Origin: Victivallales bacterium
GTDB taxonomy: Bacteria; Verrucomicrobiota; Lentisphaeria; Victivallales; UBA1829
Direction: 5' to 3'
Assembly (NCBI GenBank): GCA_016285335.1
Contig: JAEEQO010000036.1
Span: 1-18,301 of the forward strand
DNA: 18,301 nucleotides
The number at the start of each line of letters is the position of its first letter. Within the stretch, counting starts at the first letter, position 1. Made by a program: the position numbers and the translations under genes. The notes below the pieces were generated by a model. The model saw only the letters and a program-made list of their open reading frames with translations, made no database searches and was not told the origin of the DNA. Shown piece after piece: positions 7,201-14,675 of this stretch.

Positions 7201-10200
7201 CCGCCGGACAGGATCTCGGAATCCAGAACGGAACCGACCCCGTCGGCGTGGAACGTGGAAATGATGCCGCCGGAGGAGACCCTGGCCTTGCTGACCTCGC
7301 CCCATCCCGTGACGTTCATCGCATCGTAGAGAGTCACCCTGGTCGCCGTGCCGCCGACGTTCGTCTGTCCGCCGAAGATCACGGCGCTGGTCAGGAACGA
7401 GCCGTTGTCGGTGGTCAGACTGCCGCCGTCATAGACCGTGATCCCGGATGCGCTGCCGCCTTCCCCGACAACGAGGAATCCATGTTCTTCCTCGTTTTCG
7501 CCGCAGGAGAGTCCGATGCCTTCGGCGAGGCCGCCGCTCGAAACATTGATCCGGGCGGATCCGTCCACCGTTGCATCCTGCACCAGGCCGCCGTTGGAGA
7601 CGGTTATGGTCGCGCTTTCGGAAATGGAAGCGTTTACGACCGTGCCGCCCGAGACGACTGCCGCGGCAGCGCCGTCGCCCGCGAGCGTCAGACCGTCGAC
7701 GACCGCGCCGAAGCCGGCCGTCATAGCGCCGCCTGCCAGAACCGTCGCGCCCGCGAGGGTCACTTCGGTCGCGAGGTCGAGCACGGCCCCGCTGGAAACG
7801 GTCACGTTGTGCGTATTGTCCGTGAATGCCGCCGAGCCGCCGACGATCCGGATTTCGCCCTTGGGCGAGACGATGCTGGTGGCGGTGTCGCCGTCCGCGA
7901 ACGCGTCCTTGCCGAGCGTGGCGTACGTCGTGCTGTCGACCTTGACAAGCGTGCCGTCGTTCATGTCGGCCCATGCGCTGTTCACGTACACGAGTTTCGG
8001 ACGTGACGACGGAGCTTTTGCCTTGGCGACCGTGAGGGAAAGCGATCCGCCAGTGAGGGAGACTGCGTAGGTGAAGTTGCCGACCCGTCTGGCGGTTCCG
8101 CCGACCTTCAGCGTGTAGACGCTGAGCTTGATGTCGCCTTTGAACCCTTTCGCGCCGGAGGCGAGCAGGTAGGTCCCCGCGGCCTTGACGGAATCGGTCA
8201 GCGTGTAGGAGGCGGAGCCGACGATGTTGGAGAAAGTGGTATACTGCGCAAAATTTGCGGTCGCATACTGCGTATCGAACGCGATGGTGCCGTTGACTGT
8301 GACGGGGGTCTTGAACGAGCCGTTGCCGACGACTGTGGCGTCCGCGTTGACCGTGATCGTCTTGCTGTAGCCGTTTGCGAAGGAAACCGTGCCGCCCGCG
8401 ATCTCGACCGCGCCGTAGTCCGTGACGGCTGCAATGGCGGGGGCGAGCTCCGCAAACGCATCGTAGCCGATGACGGCGGTCTTTTCGCCGACCGTGACGA
8501 CCGTCTTGTCCGCAAGACCGGTCCATTCGCTGTTCACGTATGCCAGCTCCGGGACCGGCGGGATGTAATCCTCCACCGTGAGGACGAGAGAGCCTTCGTT
8601 CAGGCTGAGCGCGTAGCTGAAATCGCCGACCGGAACGGCTTCCGCGCCGACGGTCAGAGTGACGTCTTCGAACGCGACGCCGCCCGTAAAGGTTTCGACG
8701 CCGGTGGCGAGCAGGTAAGTGCCGGCTGCCGGGGCCGCGTCGGTCAGCGTGTAGGATGCCGTGCCGGAGACGAAGGAGAAGCCCTTGAACTGTGCGTCTT
8801 CCGCGGTCGCGTTCTGCGTGTCGAACGCGATGGTGCCGTTGATCGTGATCGCCTGGTCGAAGACCGCCGTGCCGACGACCGTGGCTTCTGCATCGACCGT
8901 GATGGTCTTGCTGTAGCCGTCGGAGAAGGAGACTTCGCCGCCGACGATCTCGACCGCGCCGTCCTCGGTGACGCCGGCGATGGCCGGGGCGAGCGCCGCG
9001 AACGCGTCATAGCCGATGGTTGCGGTGACGGTTTCGCTGATCTGGACGTGCGTGCCGTCTTCCAGGTCGGCCCAATCGCTGTTCACGTATGCCAGCACCG
9101 GGACCGGCGGGATGTAATCCTCGACCGTAAGGACGAGAGAGCCTTCGTTCAGGCTGAGCGCGTAGGTGAAATCGCCGACCGGGACGGCTTCCGCGCCGAC
9201 CGTCAGGATGACATCGCGGAACGCGACGGCGGATGCGAACGAGGCGGCGTCGGTCGCGAGCAGGTAAATACCGGCTGCCGGGGCCGCATCGGTCAGCGTG
9301 TATGCCGTTGTCGTGGAGCCGGTGACGAAGGAGAAGCCCTTGAACTGGGCATCGTCCGCGGTCGCATACTGCGTGTCGAACCCGACCGTGCCGTCGACCG
9401 TGATCGCCTTGGAGAACGTGTTTTTGCCGATGAGCGTGGCGTCCGCGTCGATCGTGACGGACTTGGAGACCGGGTTGGTGAAGAAGACCTCGCCGCCGAC
9501 GACTTCGACCATGCCGTCCGACGTGACGTTCAGGATGGCGGCGTCGCCGGATGCGAACGCGTCCTCGCCGATGACGGCGGTCTTTTCGCCGACCGTGACG
9601 GTCGAGCCGGTGGGCAGGGCGGCCCATTCGCTGTTCGCATAGATCAGATCATGCGTCGGCGTCGGCGGGACAAACTCTGCCACGGTGAGCGCGAGGACGC
9701 CTTCGTTCAGCGTAAGCGCGTAGGTGTAGTCGCCGACCACGGTCGCTTCCGCGCCGACGGTCAGGGTGACGTTGCCGAATTTGACCGCGGATTCGAACGC
9801 GGCGGCATCGGTGGCGAGCAGGTAAACGCCCGCGGTCTTCGCGGTGTCGGTCAGCGTGTAGGCCGCCGTGCCGGAGACGAATGAGAATCCGGTGAACTGG
9901 GCGTTTGCAGCGGTCGCATACTGCGTATCGAACGCGACCGTGCCGTTGACCGTGATCGCTTGGGAGAACGAGGCCCTGCCGACGAGCCTGGCGCCCGCGT
10001 CGACCGTGACCGACTTGGAGATCGGATTGGTGAAGTAGGCTTCGCCGCCGACGACTTCGACCGTGCCGTCCGCCGTGACGCTCGCGATCGCGACGTCGCC
10101 GGACGCGAACGCGTCCTCGCCGATGACGGCGGTCTTGCCGCCGGCCGTGACGGTCGAACCGGAGGGGAGGGCGGCCCATTTGCTGTTCACATAGACCAGA

Positions 10201-13200
10201 TCATACGTCGGCGTCGGCGGGATATAATCCTCGATGGTGAGCGTGAGCGTGCCTTCGTTCAGCGTGAGCGCGTAGGTGTAATCGCCGATCACGGCCGCTT
10301 CCGCGCCGACAGTCAGGACGCCGGGGCCGAATTTGACCGCAGATGCAAACGCGGCGGCATCGGTCGCGAGCAGATACGTGCCGGCGGCCGGAGTCGCGGC
10401 GGTCAGCGTGTATGCTGTGGTCGTGGAGCCGGTGATGAAGGAGAATCCGCCGAACTGGGCGGTCTCCGCCGTGGCGTTTGCGATGTCGAACGCGATCGTG
10501 CCGTTGATGGTGATCGCCTTGTCGAACACTGCCTTGCCGACGACCGTCGCGCCCGCATCGACCGTGATGGTCTTGCTGTAGCCTTCGGTGAAGGAAACCG
10601 TGCCGCCGACGATCTCGACCGCGCCGTCTTCCGTGACGGCTGCGATGGCCGGAGCGAGCGTCGCGAACGCGTTAAAGCCGATGATGGCGGTCTTGTCGCC
10701 GACCGTGACGATGTCGTCGGTCTTTTTGCCGACCCATTCGCTGTTCACGTATGCAAGCGTCGGGATATAATCTTCGATTGCGAGCGCGAGAACGCCTTCG
10801 GTCAGGCTGAGCGCGTACGAGAGTTTCCCGACGATGGTCGCTTCCGCACCGACGGTCAGCGTGACGTCGTCGAACGCGACGGTGGACGCGAACGCGGCGG
10901 CGTCGGACGCGAGCAGATACGTGCCGGCGGCCGGGGCCGCGGCGGTCAGCGTATACGCCGTGGTCGTGGAGCCGGTGATGAAGGAGAATCCGCCGAACTG
11001 GGCGGCTTCCGCCGTGGCGTTTGCGATGTCGAACGCGATCGTGCCGTCGATCGTGATGGGCTTGTCGAATACGGCCTTGCCGATGACCGTCGCACCTGCA
11101 TCGACCGTGATCGTCTTGCTGTAGCCCTCGGCAAAGGAGACCTCGCCGCCGACGATCTCGACCGCGCCGTCTTCCGTGACGGCTGCGATGGCCGGGGCGA
11201 GCGTCGCGAACGCGTCGAACCCGATGGTGGCGGTCGTTTCCCCGATCGTAACGGGAGTGCCATCTTCGAGCTCGGCCCATTCGCTGTTCACATAGCCCAG
11301 CGGCGGGCGGTATTTCGCTATCGTGAGTTCGAGTTCATTTGCTTCGGTGAGCGAAAGCTGGAATGTGCGGAGGGTGTCGCCGTCCCGGACGGGTGCCGCG
11401 CCGACAGTCAGTGTGATGGTGGAGCCATCAATGGAGACAGTCTTTGCAAAGCCGGCCGCGCCGGTCGCGAGGTGATAGACGCCCATCGGCTGATCGTCGG
11501 TGATGGTGAGCGTGCAGGTCTGCGTGTCGGTGAGGTGGAACAGACCGTTGACGAGGGCTGCGTTCTCCGGCTTGTAATCAGTCAGGTCGAGATGCAGCGC
11601 GCCGTTTTCCGCCAGACTCAATCCTTCGGTCACAGTCACGGAACCGAACGAAACGAGCTCGCCGTCGAGGAAGCCGGCCCTGACGGTCAGGACCGAGAAG
11701 CCGGCGACGGTCGCAGCTGTGAAGCCGGACTCGACGGTGAGAACGCCGCCATCCATGCCGGTTATGCTGTTGGCGCCGGTGCCGGTCGTGTTCGCCGTGA
11801 TGACGACGTCGTTTGCGAATTTCGTCTGGATGTCCTCGGCGGAAGTGCCGCCTGTGAGGTAGATGGTATATCCGGCTTCACGCATCGCATCTGCCGCGGC
11901 TTTGAAGGAGCTGAAAGCGTTCTGTTCCCAGACCAGCGCCATGTCGCCGACGAATTGATCCTTCACGTCTTCCCCGGTCCATTGGGCATTTGCGTATGTA
12001 TCCTCGACCAGATTGGACGTGACAAGCAGCGTCTTGCCGTCATCAAGGAACTCTTTGCCGAAGCCTTCCCCGACAACGGTGACGGCGGGCAGTATTTCAC
12101 CGAAGCCATCCCCGGCGATCAGGACGCGCCTGGTAAAACCGTCGAACCCGGCTGCGTTGATCGTGATGGCCGTGCCGGTGAACTCGCCGTCGAGCGTAAC
12201 GAGATAGTCGGGATCGAGCGTGAAGCTGTCGAAGCCGACCATGGAAGACAATGTCCCTCCGCTCAGGAAAACGAGGTCCCTGGAAACGCTGGTGTCGCCG
12301 TCGATGAAATCGACAGCCGCATTTCCGTCGACGAAAGCATCGTAGCCGAAGACCGCGTATGTATCATCGTCGATTTTGACGTTGTCGCCCTCCTGGTAAA
12401 TGTCCTGCCATTCGCTGTTCACATAAACGATCGTGGGCGTAGGCCTGGTGTCCTTTTCGACCGTCAGGACAAGATTGTCATCGGCAAACGACAGCTGATA
12501 GACGCGGCCGCCGGTCGTGACGGGGTCCGCGCCGACTTCAAGCGTGTATTCGCCGAACGTGACGGGGGCATCAAACGAGGAGATGCCGGAAAGAAGCAGA
12601 TATTCGCCGGGGTTGGCTTTCGATTCTTTCAACTCGAAAGAGGCATTGCCGTCGAGGGTGTCGTTCAGGATGTACTGTGCGGATTCGGCGGAGGCGTAAG
12701 CCGTGTCGAACAGGACTTTGCCGTTGATCGTGATGGAGGCGCCTTTTTCGAAGGTCGCGGAGCCGGAAACGGTGGCGCCGCTGTTCACGACGAGCTTGCC
12801 GGCCGCCGCGACGTCGGGGCTGATGATCTCCGCGCCTTTGTAGACAGTCGTGTAGATGGTGATGGGGGCGGAGAAAGCGGCTGTGCCGCCCGCAATGCGG
12901 ATCTTGGGGTCCTCTATCCCCGCAAGAGCGGTCACGGCTTCGTCGCCGGTTGCAAAAGCGTTGGTGCCGATGGTGGCGGTGACGCCGCCGACCGGGACGG
13001 TCGCACCGGGTTCCAGGTCGGACCATTCGCTGTTCACGAAGGCAAGGGACGGGGTGACGTTCTCCTCGATCGAGAAGCTCAGGTCGCCCGTATCATCCAG
13101 ATTCAACGTGTAGACGAGTTCGCCGATCACGAGGGGCGTATTGACCTGAAGCGAGACGGTGGAGCCGTTCAGCACGACCTCGTTGTCGAAATCGGCCGGC

Positions 13201-14405
13201 GCGCCTGTGGCGAGCAGATAGATGCCGATCTCGGGTGCGGCGTTCAGCGTATAGACCGCGTCGCCCGTGACGGCGGAAAGCCCCTGGATCTGCGCTTCCG
13301 TCTCGGTCGCGACGGCGGTGTCGAACGCGATGGTCGCGCCTGTGAGCGAGACCGTCGCGCCATCCGCGAAAACCGCTTTCCCGGAGAGCATGGATGCTTC
13401 ATCCAGGGAGACGATGGCCGCGCTTCCGGCAGTGAAGCCGTTCACGGAAACGCCGGTGAAGCTTCCGGTCCCGCCGTTGATGACGATCTCGTTCATTTCG
13501 CTTGAATCCGCGAAGAACATGCTGAACTCGTCGTCCATGGTCAGAGAATGGACTAATGCGTAGGAAACGGACAGGAACGCGCCGGAATCGATGGCCGCGC
13601 TCGTGATCGCACCGCCTTCCGCATTGAGCGCGCCGCCGTTCATGGTCAGGTCCTGGATCGTGGATGCCGAAACGGCTTTCACTTCGGCAAAGCTGTTCAC
13701 GACGGTCGCGAGCGCCGTCGCGCCGATGAGTTCCATTTTGCCGCCGTCCAGCGTCGTGTTTTGAACCGTGTTTCCCTCGTCCACGCGCATGGAGCCGCCG
13801 GAGAGGATCGTTCCGGAGGCCGAGCCGACGAGGACTTCGAGGAAACCGCCGCTGATGGTGGTTTCCTCGGCCGTGCCCGCGGAAGTCAGGCGCATGATGC
13901 CGCCGCTCAGAACCGTTGTCTTGACGGATTTTCCCACCACCGAGTTCGAATCCATCTGGACCACAAACGAGCCGCCGCTCGAAACGACCGTGTTTTCCCC
14001 CGAGCCGCCGTACAGCATGAAATACCCGCCATCCACCCCGGTGCTCGTCGCCAGGGCTCCGGCGCCGATGACGCCGTTCCCGCCTGCCTCGAGCAGTGCA
14101 TTCTTCAGTGTGCCGCCAGCGTAGACCTGAAATAGCCCGGCGTTCCTGGCCGTGATCTCTTCGGCGGTGCCGTCGATCACGATGAATGCGTCTTCCTCGA
14201 CATCCGTCCGCTGGAGAAGACCGCCTGGTTCTACGGTGATCATGCCCTGGCTTGTGACAATGGAATCCTCCAGCGTGCCGCCATTCTCGATGAACACATT
14301 TCCCTGGTGCGCCAGGTCCAGAGTTTCGATAAGCAGCCCGGCGGATGTCTGTCCGCTTTCGATTATGAGGTCGCCCGAAATGATGATGGCACTGGTAATG
14401 GACAT
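4242..14405 (-). CDS. Giant multi-module repeat protein (3387 aa), probable surface or secreted fibre/adhesin
   Basis: A single open frame of 3387 codons. Residues 1 to about 370 are strand-loop-strand repeats like the AIDA/autotransporter passenger type (units around SGG, LSGG and GGTL). Modules headed by a VNSEW motif follow, with the Trp at residues 461, 666, 809, 1043, 1224, 1410, 1594, 1778, 1961, 2145 and 2588. Typical later parts are IGxDAFA, VEIVGGxVSF, YLLATDAAAF and YALSLNEGxLxLTVEDYIPP. A second strand-loop-strand block fills about 2199-2490. Three modules headed by GWNNYVYDKK-like motifs (Trp at 2792, 2967, 3140) follow; they resemble PPC-type beta domains. The tail (3302-3387) is acidic and Pro-rich. 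I noticed only three Cys. There is no N-terminal signal peptide, RTX motif or terminal beta-barrel, so the export route is unknown. AAGGAG (14419-14414) lies 8 bp before the ATG and fixes the start. A structural or adhesive surface role is inferred from architecture, not shown. Confidence 0.88.
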   Translation of the reverse strand: MSITSAIIISGDLIIESGQTSAGLLIETLDLAHQGNVFIENGGTLEDSIVTSQGMITVEPGGLLQRTDVEEDAFIVIDGTAEEITARNAGLFQVYAGGTLKNALLEAGGNGVIGAGALATSTGVDGGYFMLYGGSGENTVVSSGGSFVVQMDSNSVVGKSVKTTVLSGGIMRLTSAGTAEETTISGGFLEVLVGSASGTILSGGSMRVDEGNTVQNTTLDGGKMELIGATALATVVNSFAEVKAVSASTIQDLTMNGGALNAEGGAITSAAIDSGAFLSVSYALVHSLTMDDEFSMFFADSSEMNEIVINGGTGSFTGVSVNGFTAGSAAIVSLDEASMLSGKAVFADGATVSLTGATIAFDTAVATETEAQIQGLSAVTGDAVYTLNAAPEIGIYLLATGAPADFDNEVVLNGSTVSLQVNTPLVIGELVYTLNLDDTGDLSFSIEENVTPSLAFVNSEWSDLEPGATVPVGGVTATIGTNAFATGDEAVTALAGIEDPKIRIAGGTAAFSAPITIYTTVYKGAEIISPDVAAAGKLVVNSGATVSGSATFEKGASITINGKVLFDTAYASAESAQYILNDTLDGNASFELKESKANPGEYLLLSGISSFDAPVTFGEYTLEVGADPVTTGGRVYQLSFADDNLVLTVEKDTRPTPTIVYVNSEWQDIYQEGDNVKIDDDTYAVFGYDAFVDGNAAVDFIDGDTSVSRDLVFLSGGTLSSMVGFDSFTLDPDYLVTLDGEFTGTAITINAAGFDGFTRRVLIAGDGFGEILPAVTVVGEGFGKEFLDDGKTLLVTSNLVEDTYANAQWTGEDVKDQFVGDMALVWEQNAFSSFKAAADAMREAGYTIYLTGGTSAEDIQTKFANDVVITANTTGTGANSITGMDGGVLTVESGFTAATVAGFSVLTVRAGFLDGELVSFGSVTVTEGLSLAENGALHLDLTDYKPENAALVNGLFHLTDTQTCTLTITDDQPMGVYHLATGAAGFAKTVSIDGSTITLTVGAAPVRDGDTLRTFQLSLTEANELELTIAKYRPPLGYVNSEWAELEDGTPVTIGETTATIGFDAFATLAPAIAAVTEDGAVEIVGGEVSFAEGYSKTITVDAGATVIGKAVFDKPITIDGTIAFDIANATAEAAQFGGFSFITGSTTTAYTLTAAAPAAGTYLLASDAAAFASTVAFDDVTLTVGAEATIVGKLSYALSLTEGVLALAIEDYIPTLAYVNSEWVGKKTDDIVTVGDKTAIIGFNAFATLAPAIAAVTEDGAVEIVGGTVSFTEGYSKTITVDAGATVVGKAVFDKAITINGTIAFDIANATAETAQFGGFSFITGSTTTAYTLTAATPAAGTYLLATDAAAFASAVKFGPGVLTVGAEAAVIGDYTYALTLNEGTLTLTIEDYIPPTPTYDLVYVNSKWAALPSGSTVTAGGKTAVIGEDAFASGDVAIASVTADGTVEVVGGEAYFTNPISKSVTVDAGARLVGRASFSQAITVNGTVAFDTQYATAANAQFTGFSFVSGTAAYTLTDTAKTAGVYLLATDAAAFESAVKFGNVTLTVGAEATVVGDYTYALTLNEGVLALTVAEFVPPTPTHDLIYANSEWAALPTGSTVTVGEKTAVIGEDAFASGDAAILNVTSDGMVEVVGGEVFFTNPVSKSVTIDADATLIGKNTFSKAITVDGTVGFDTQYATADDAQFKGFSFVTGSTTTAYTLTDAAPAAGIYLLATDAASFASAVAFRDVILTVGAEAVPVGDFTYALSLNEGSLVLTVEDYIPPVPVLAYVNSDWADLEDGTHVQISETVTATIGYDAFAALAPAIAGVTEDGAVEIVGGEVSFSDGYSKTITVDAEATVVGTAVFDQAITINGTIAFDTQNATAEDAQFKGFSFVSGTASYTLTDAAPAAGTYLLATGVETFTGGVAFEDVTLTVGAEAVPVGDFSYALSLNEGSLVLTVEDYIPPVPELAYVNSEWTGLADKTVVTVGEKTAVIGYDAFAELAPAIAAVTDYGAVEIAGGTVSFANGYSKTITVNADATVVGNGSFKTPVTVNGTIAFDTQYATANFAQYTTFSNIVGSASYTLTDSVKAAGTYLLASGAKGFKGDIKLSVYTLKVGGTARRVGNFTYAVSLTGGSLSLTVAKAKAPSSRPKLVYVNSAWADMNDGTLVKVDSTTYATLGKDAFADGDTATSIVSPKGEIRIVGGSAAFTDNTHNVTVSSGAVLDLATEVTLAGATVLAGGAMTAGFGAVVDGLTLAGDGAAAAVVSGGTVVNASISESATITVSNGGLVQDATVDGSARINVSSGGLAEGIGLSCGENEEEHGFLVVGEGGSASGITVYDGGSLTTDNGSFLTSAVIFGGQTNVGGTATRVTLYDAMNVTGWGEVSKARVSSGGIISTFHADGVGSVLDSEILSGGIVRNAGFVSEMQVLYGGTLETGDGGIAESTEVQSGGLFIVSGSGAEASGLSLVEGATVTITDGAKLTGRVTAGSGATIGMDDGTALEFDLSVLARPADYVLVNDFSAIDGTPDLVITVSDAQEGGTYLLAGGAASFDRGITLGEYTLTLESEPVVIGSSTFSLNLSDDGVLSLLIDVPVFYVNSEWADLEDGTPVTIDEETVAVIGIDAFATGDAAAAASPASAEIRVVGGTVTFTDGILKQTVIRSGVELTNTDVYATLTIEEGAVLSGKSVFGTDSAVFGEGQIVFDTANMEEGQPQFAGLSRIEGSPAYVLAPGATTGEYLFAADAADMLYQGIQVADGVTAYVGRAEFPVLKNEEGDQLSYVFDVTKDNDLVLSVVKVRNELDNGWNNYVYDKKAKVLNPWLDSFVSTALEDGVKGVLLDEKGTVFSDGRRNYAGGIKGGVTDEYDYAKITLEKGAKLSFNLESTGAGKFTVWQLVEGTDKKGNVTYKMKSLQATVLKKDKNTGLYAATTKDLLIEAGGDYYISMQATEAASKKGGYAFYNAELNYTDGRTHFFADGDDGWNNYVYDKKQENPLNPAAADEDLLVNTVAKAGDAVQLDSPGTEFPLENKTLTNFAGFGDGADYATISLPYDSALAFNVTATDAAKFTIWQLVVGTDKKGNVTYKMKLIQTTALKKDKNTGLYSAETALRRFNLDDGSEYYVSVQATNAKKGGSAFYSIVTSDESLFYTDADNGWNDYVYDKKREEPLNMAVYGSVGTLLYKQMGDIQIDTAGTVSKQVGVTTFTNYVGFGDDADYLKITLENTSKLSFNVTATNASKFVIYQLVEGTDKKGNATYTMKVIQSTALKKADKYAAFYTVANGTKTTKDLAAGDYYIAVVSTNAKKGELVYYNVSLNDAGCSGLPDKPVEPENFPPAPDETESGTDPQTEIISTGDPDELTGFDAPENTLNIHQPAANAPSYDLSAAAVADIQESKSAWQAMLA
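4503..6041 (-). repeat. Three C-terminal modules of about 174 residues headed by GWNNYVYDKK-like motifs
   Basis: Coding repeat in the giant gene (residues about 2789-3301). Each unit starts D/N-GWN-N/D-YVYDKK, contains DYxxITL followed by LSFNVTAT and KFxxxQLVxGTDKKGNxTYxMK, then a TxLKK segment, and ends with DYYIxxxxTNAKKG and an aromatic strand. The Trp residues are at 2792, 2967 and 3140, 175 and 173 residues apart. The ending resembles bacterial pre-peptidase C-terminal (PPC) beta-sandwich domains, which is a weak family guess. Confidence 0.8.
6935..7815 (-). repeat. Internal strand-loop-strand repeat block of the giant protein
   Basis: Residues about 2199-2490 consist of short units of about 20 residues with Gly-Gly turns (VSSGG, VSNGG, VYDGG, LSGG, LYGG, VQSGG). 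This is the same style as the N-terminal block, and it stands between VNSEW modules 10 and 11. The pattern matches beta-helix passenger repeats of the AIDA/autotransporter type. Confidence 0.75.
7989..11294 (-). repeat. Tandem array of six VNSEW modules, about 184 residues each
   Basis: Modules 4-9 begin at residue 1038 and end at 2139 of the giant protein, 1102 residues in six units (Trp-to-Trp steps 181, 186, 184, 184, 183, 184). Neighbouring units are also close at DNA level: a 46-bp block at 10417-10462 recurs without mismatch at 10960-11005, exactly 543 bp (181 codons) away. This points to recent duplication or gene conversion. Modules 1-3, at residues 461, 666 and 809, are more diverged and irregularly spaced. 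Confidence 0.9.
13300..14405 (-). repeat. N-terminal strand-loop-strand repeat block of the giant protein
   Basis: The first 370 or so residues show recurring short beta-strand and Gly-Gly turn units such as IENGGTLEDS, VEPGGLLQ, VYAGGTLKN, LSGGIMRL and LDGGKMEL. These are characteristic of AIDA-like autotransporter passenger repeats that fold as a beta-helix. There is no preceding signal peptide: the protein opens directly with MSITSAIIISGDLIIESG. Confidence 0.75.
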
Positions 14406-14560
14406 GGTGGAGACTCCTTCGTTATAATAATTTTTTATCGGCGGTTGAAATGCGGCGAGCTTGCCTGAGGCGGCAGCATGTCGCTTTTTTTGCCCGGAAA
14501 ACCGGCGGAAAAACGTACCGCAAGCTCACCGGCAGGTTAAGTTGAACTTGTCAGGAATAT

Positions 14561-14588
14561 ACAATAGCATTGCTTCGGAAGATTTCAA
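14561..14588 (-). promoter_or_regulatory. Predicted extended -10 promoter of the giant gene
   Basis: On the minus strand, TTGAAA (14588-14583) is followed after 16 bp by TATTGT (14566-14561), with TGC immediately before the -10, making an extended -10. Transcription would start near 14554, giving a leader of about 150 nt before the ATG at 14405. An imperfect palindrome, AAGTTGAACTT (14539-14549), lies just inside the transcript and could be an operator. Confidence 0.55.
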
Positions 14589-14617
14589 GCGCTTTTTATA
14601 GATATTAAATATAAAAG

Positions 14618-14637
14618 TGCGGTCGCATGCGGTCGCG
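14618..14637. repeat. Tandem near-palindromic decamers between kinase and giant gene
   Basis: TGCGGTCGCA (14618-14627) is followed directly by TGCGGTCGCG (14628-14637). Each is nearly self-complementary (TGCG and CGCA arms), and the pair is upstream of the giant gene's predicted promoter. It may be a protein-binding site or part of the 3' end of the kinase transcript. No clear terminator for the kinase gene was seen. Confidence 0.4.
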
Positions 14638-14675
14638 CGTGAGAGGCGGAGAGGCGCTGGATGCCAGAGGATACC

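Noticed and set aside
4227..8006. A plus-strand open frame of 1259 codons antisense to the giant gene
   Set aside because: The minus strand shows coherent protein repeats, a Shine-Dalgarno site, a promoter and a terminator. The plus-strand product is Arg/Val/Gly/Asp-rich without domains, a by-product of GC-rich codon use and of repeats.
7989..11294. Reading the regular repeats as a CRISPR-like or mobile-element array
   Set aside because: The period is about 550 bp, in frame and fully coding with a conserved protein pattern. There are no short repeat-spacer units, transposase or terminal inverted repeats.
9960..13505. A plus-strand open frame of 1181 codons antisense to the giant gene
   Set aside because: It mirrors the periodicity of the real minus-strand modules, shows no recognisable fold or signal, and has no plausible start region.
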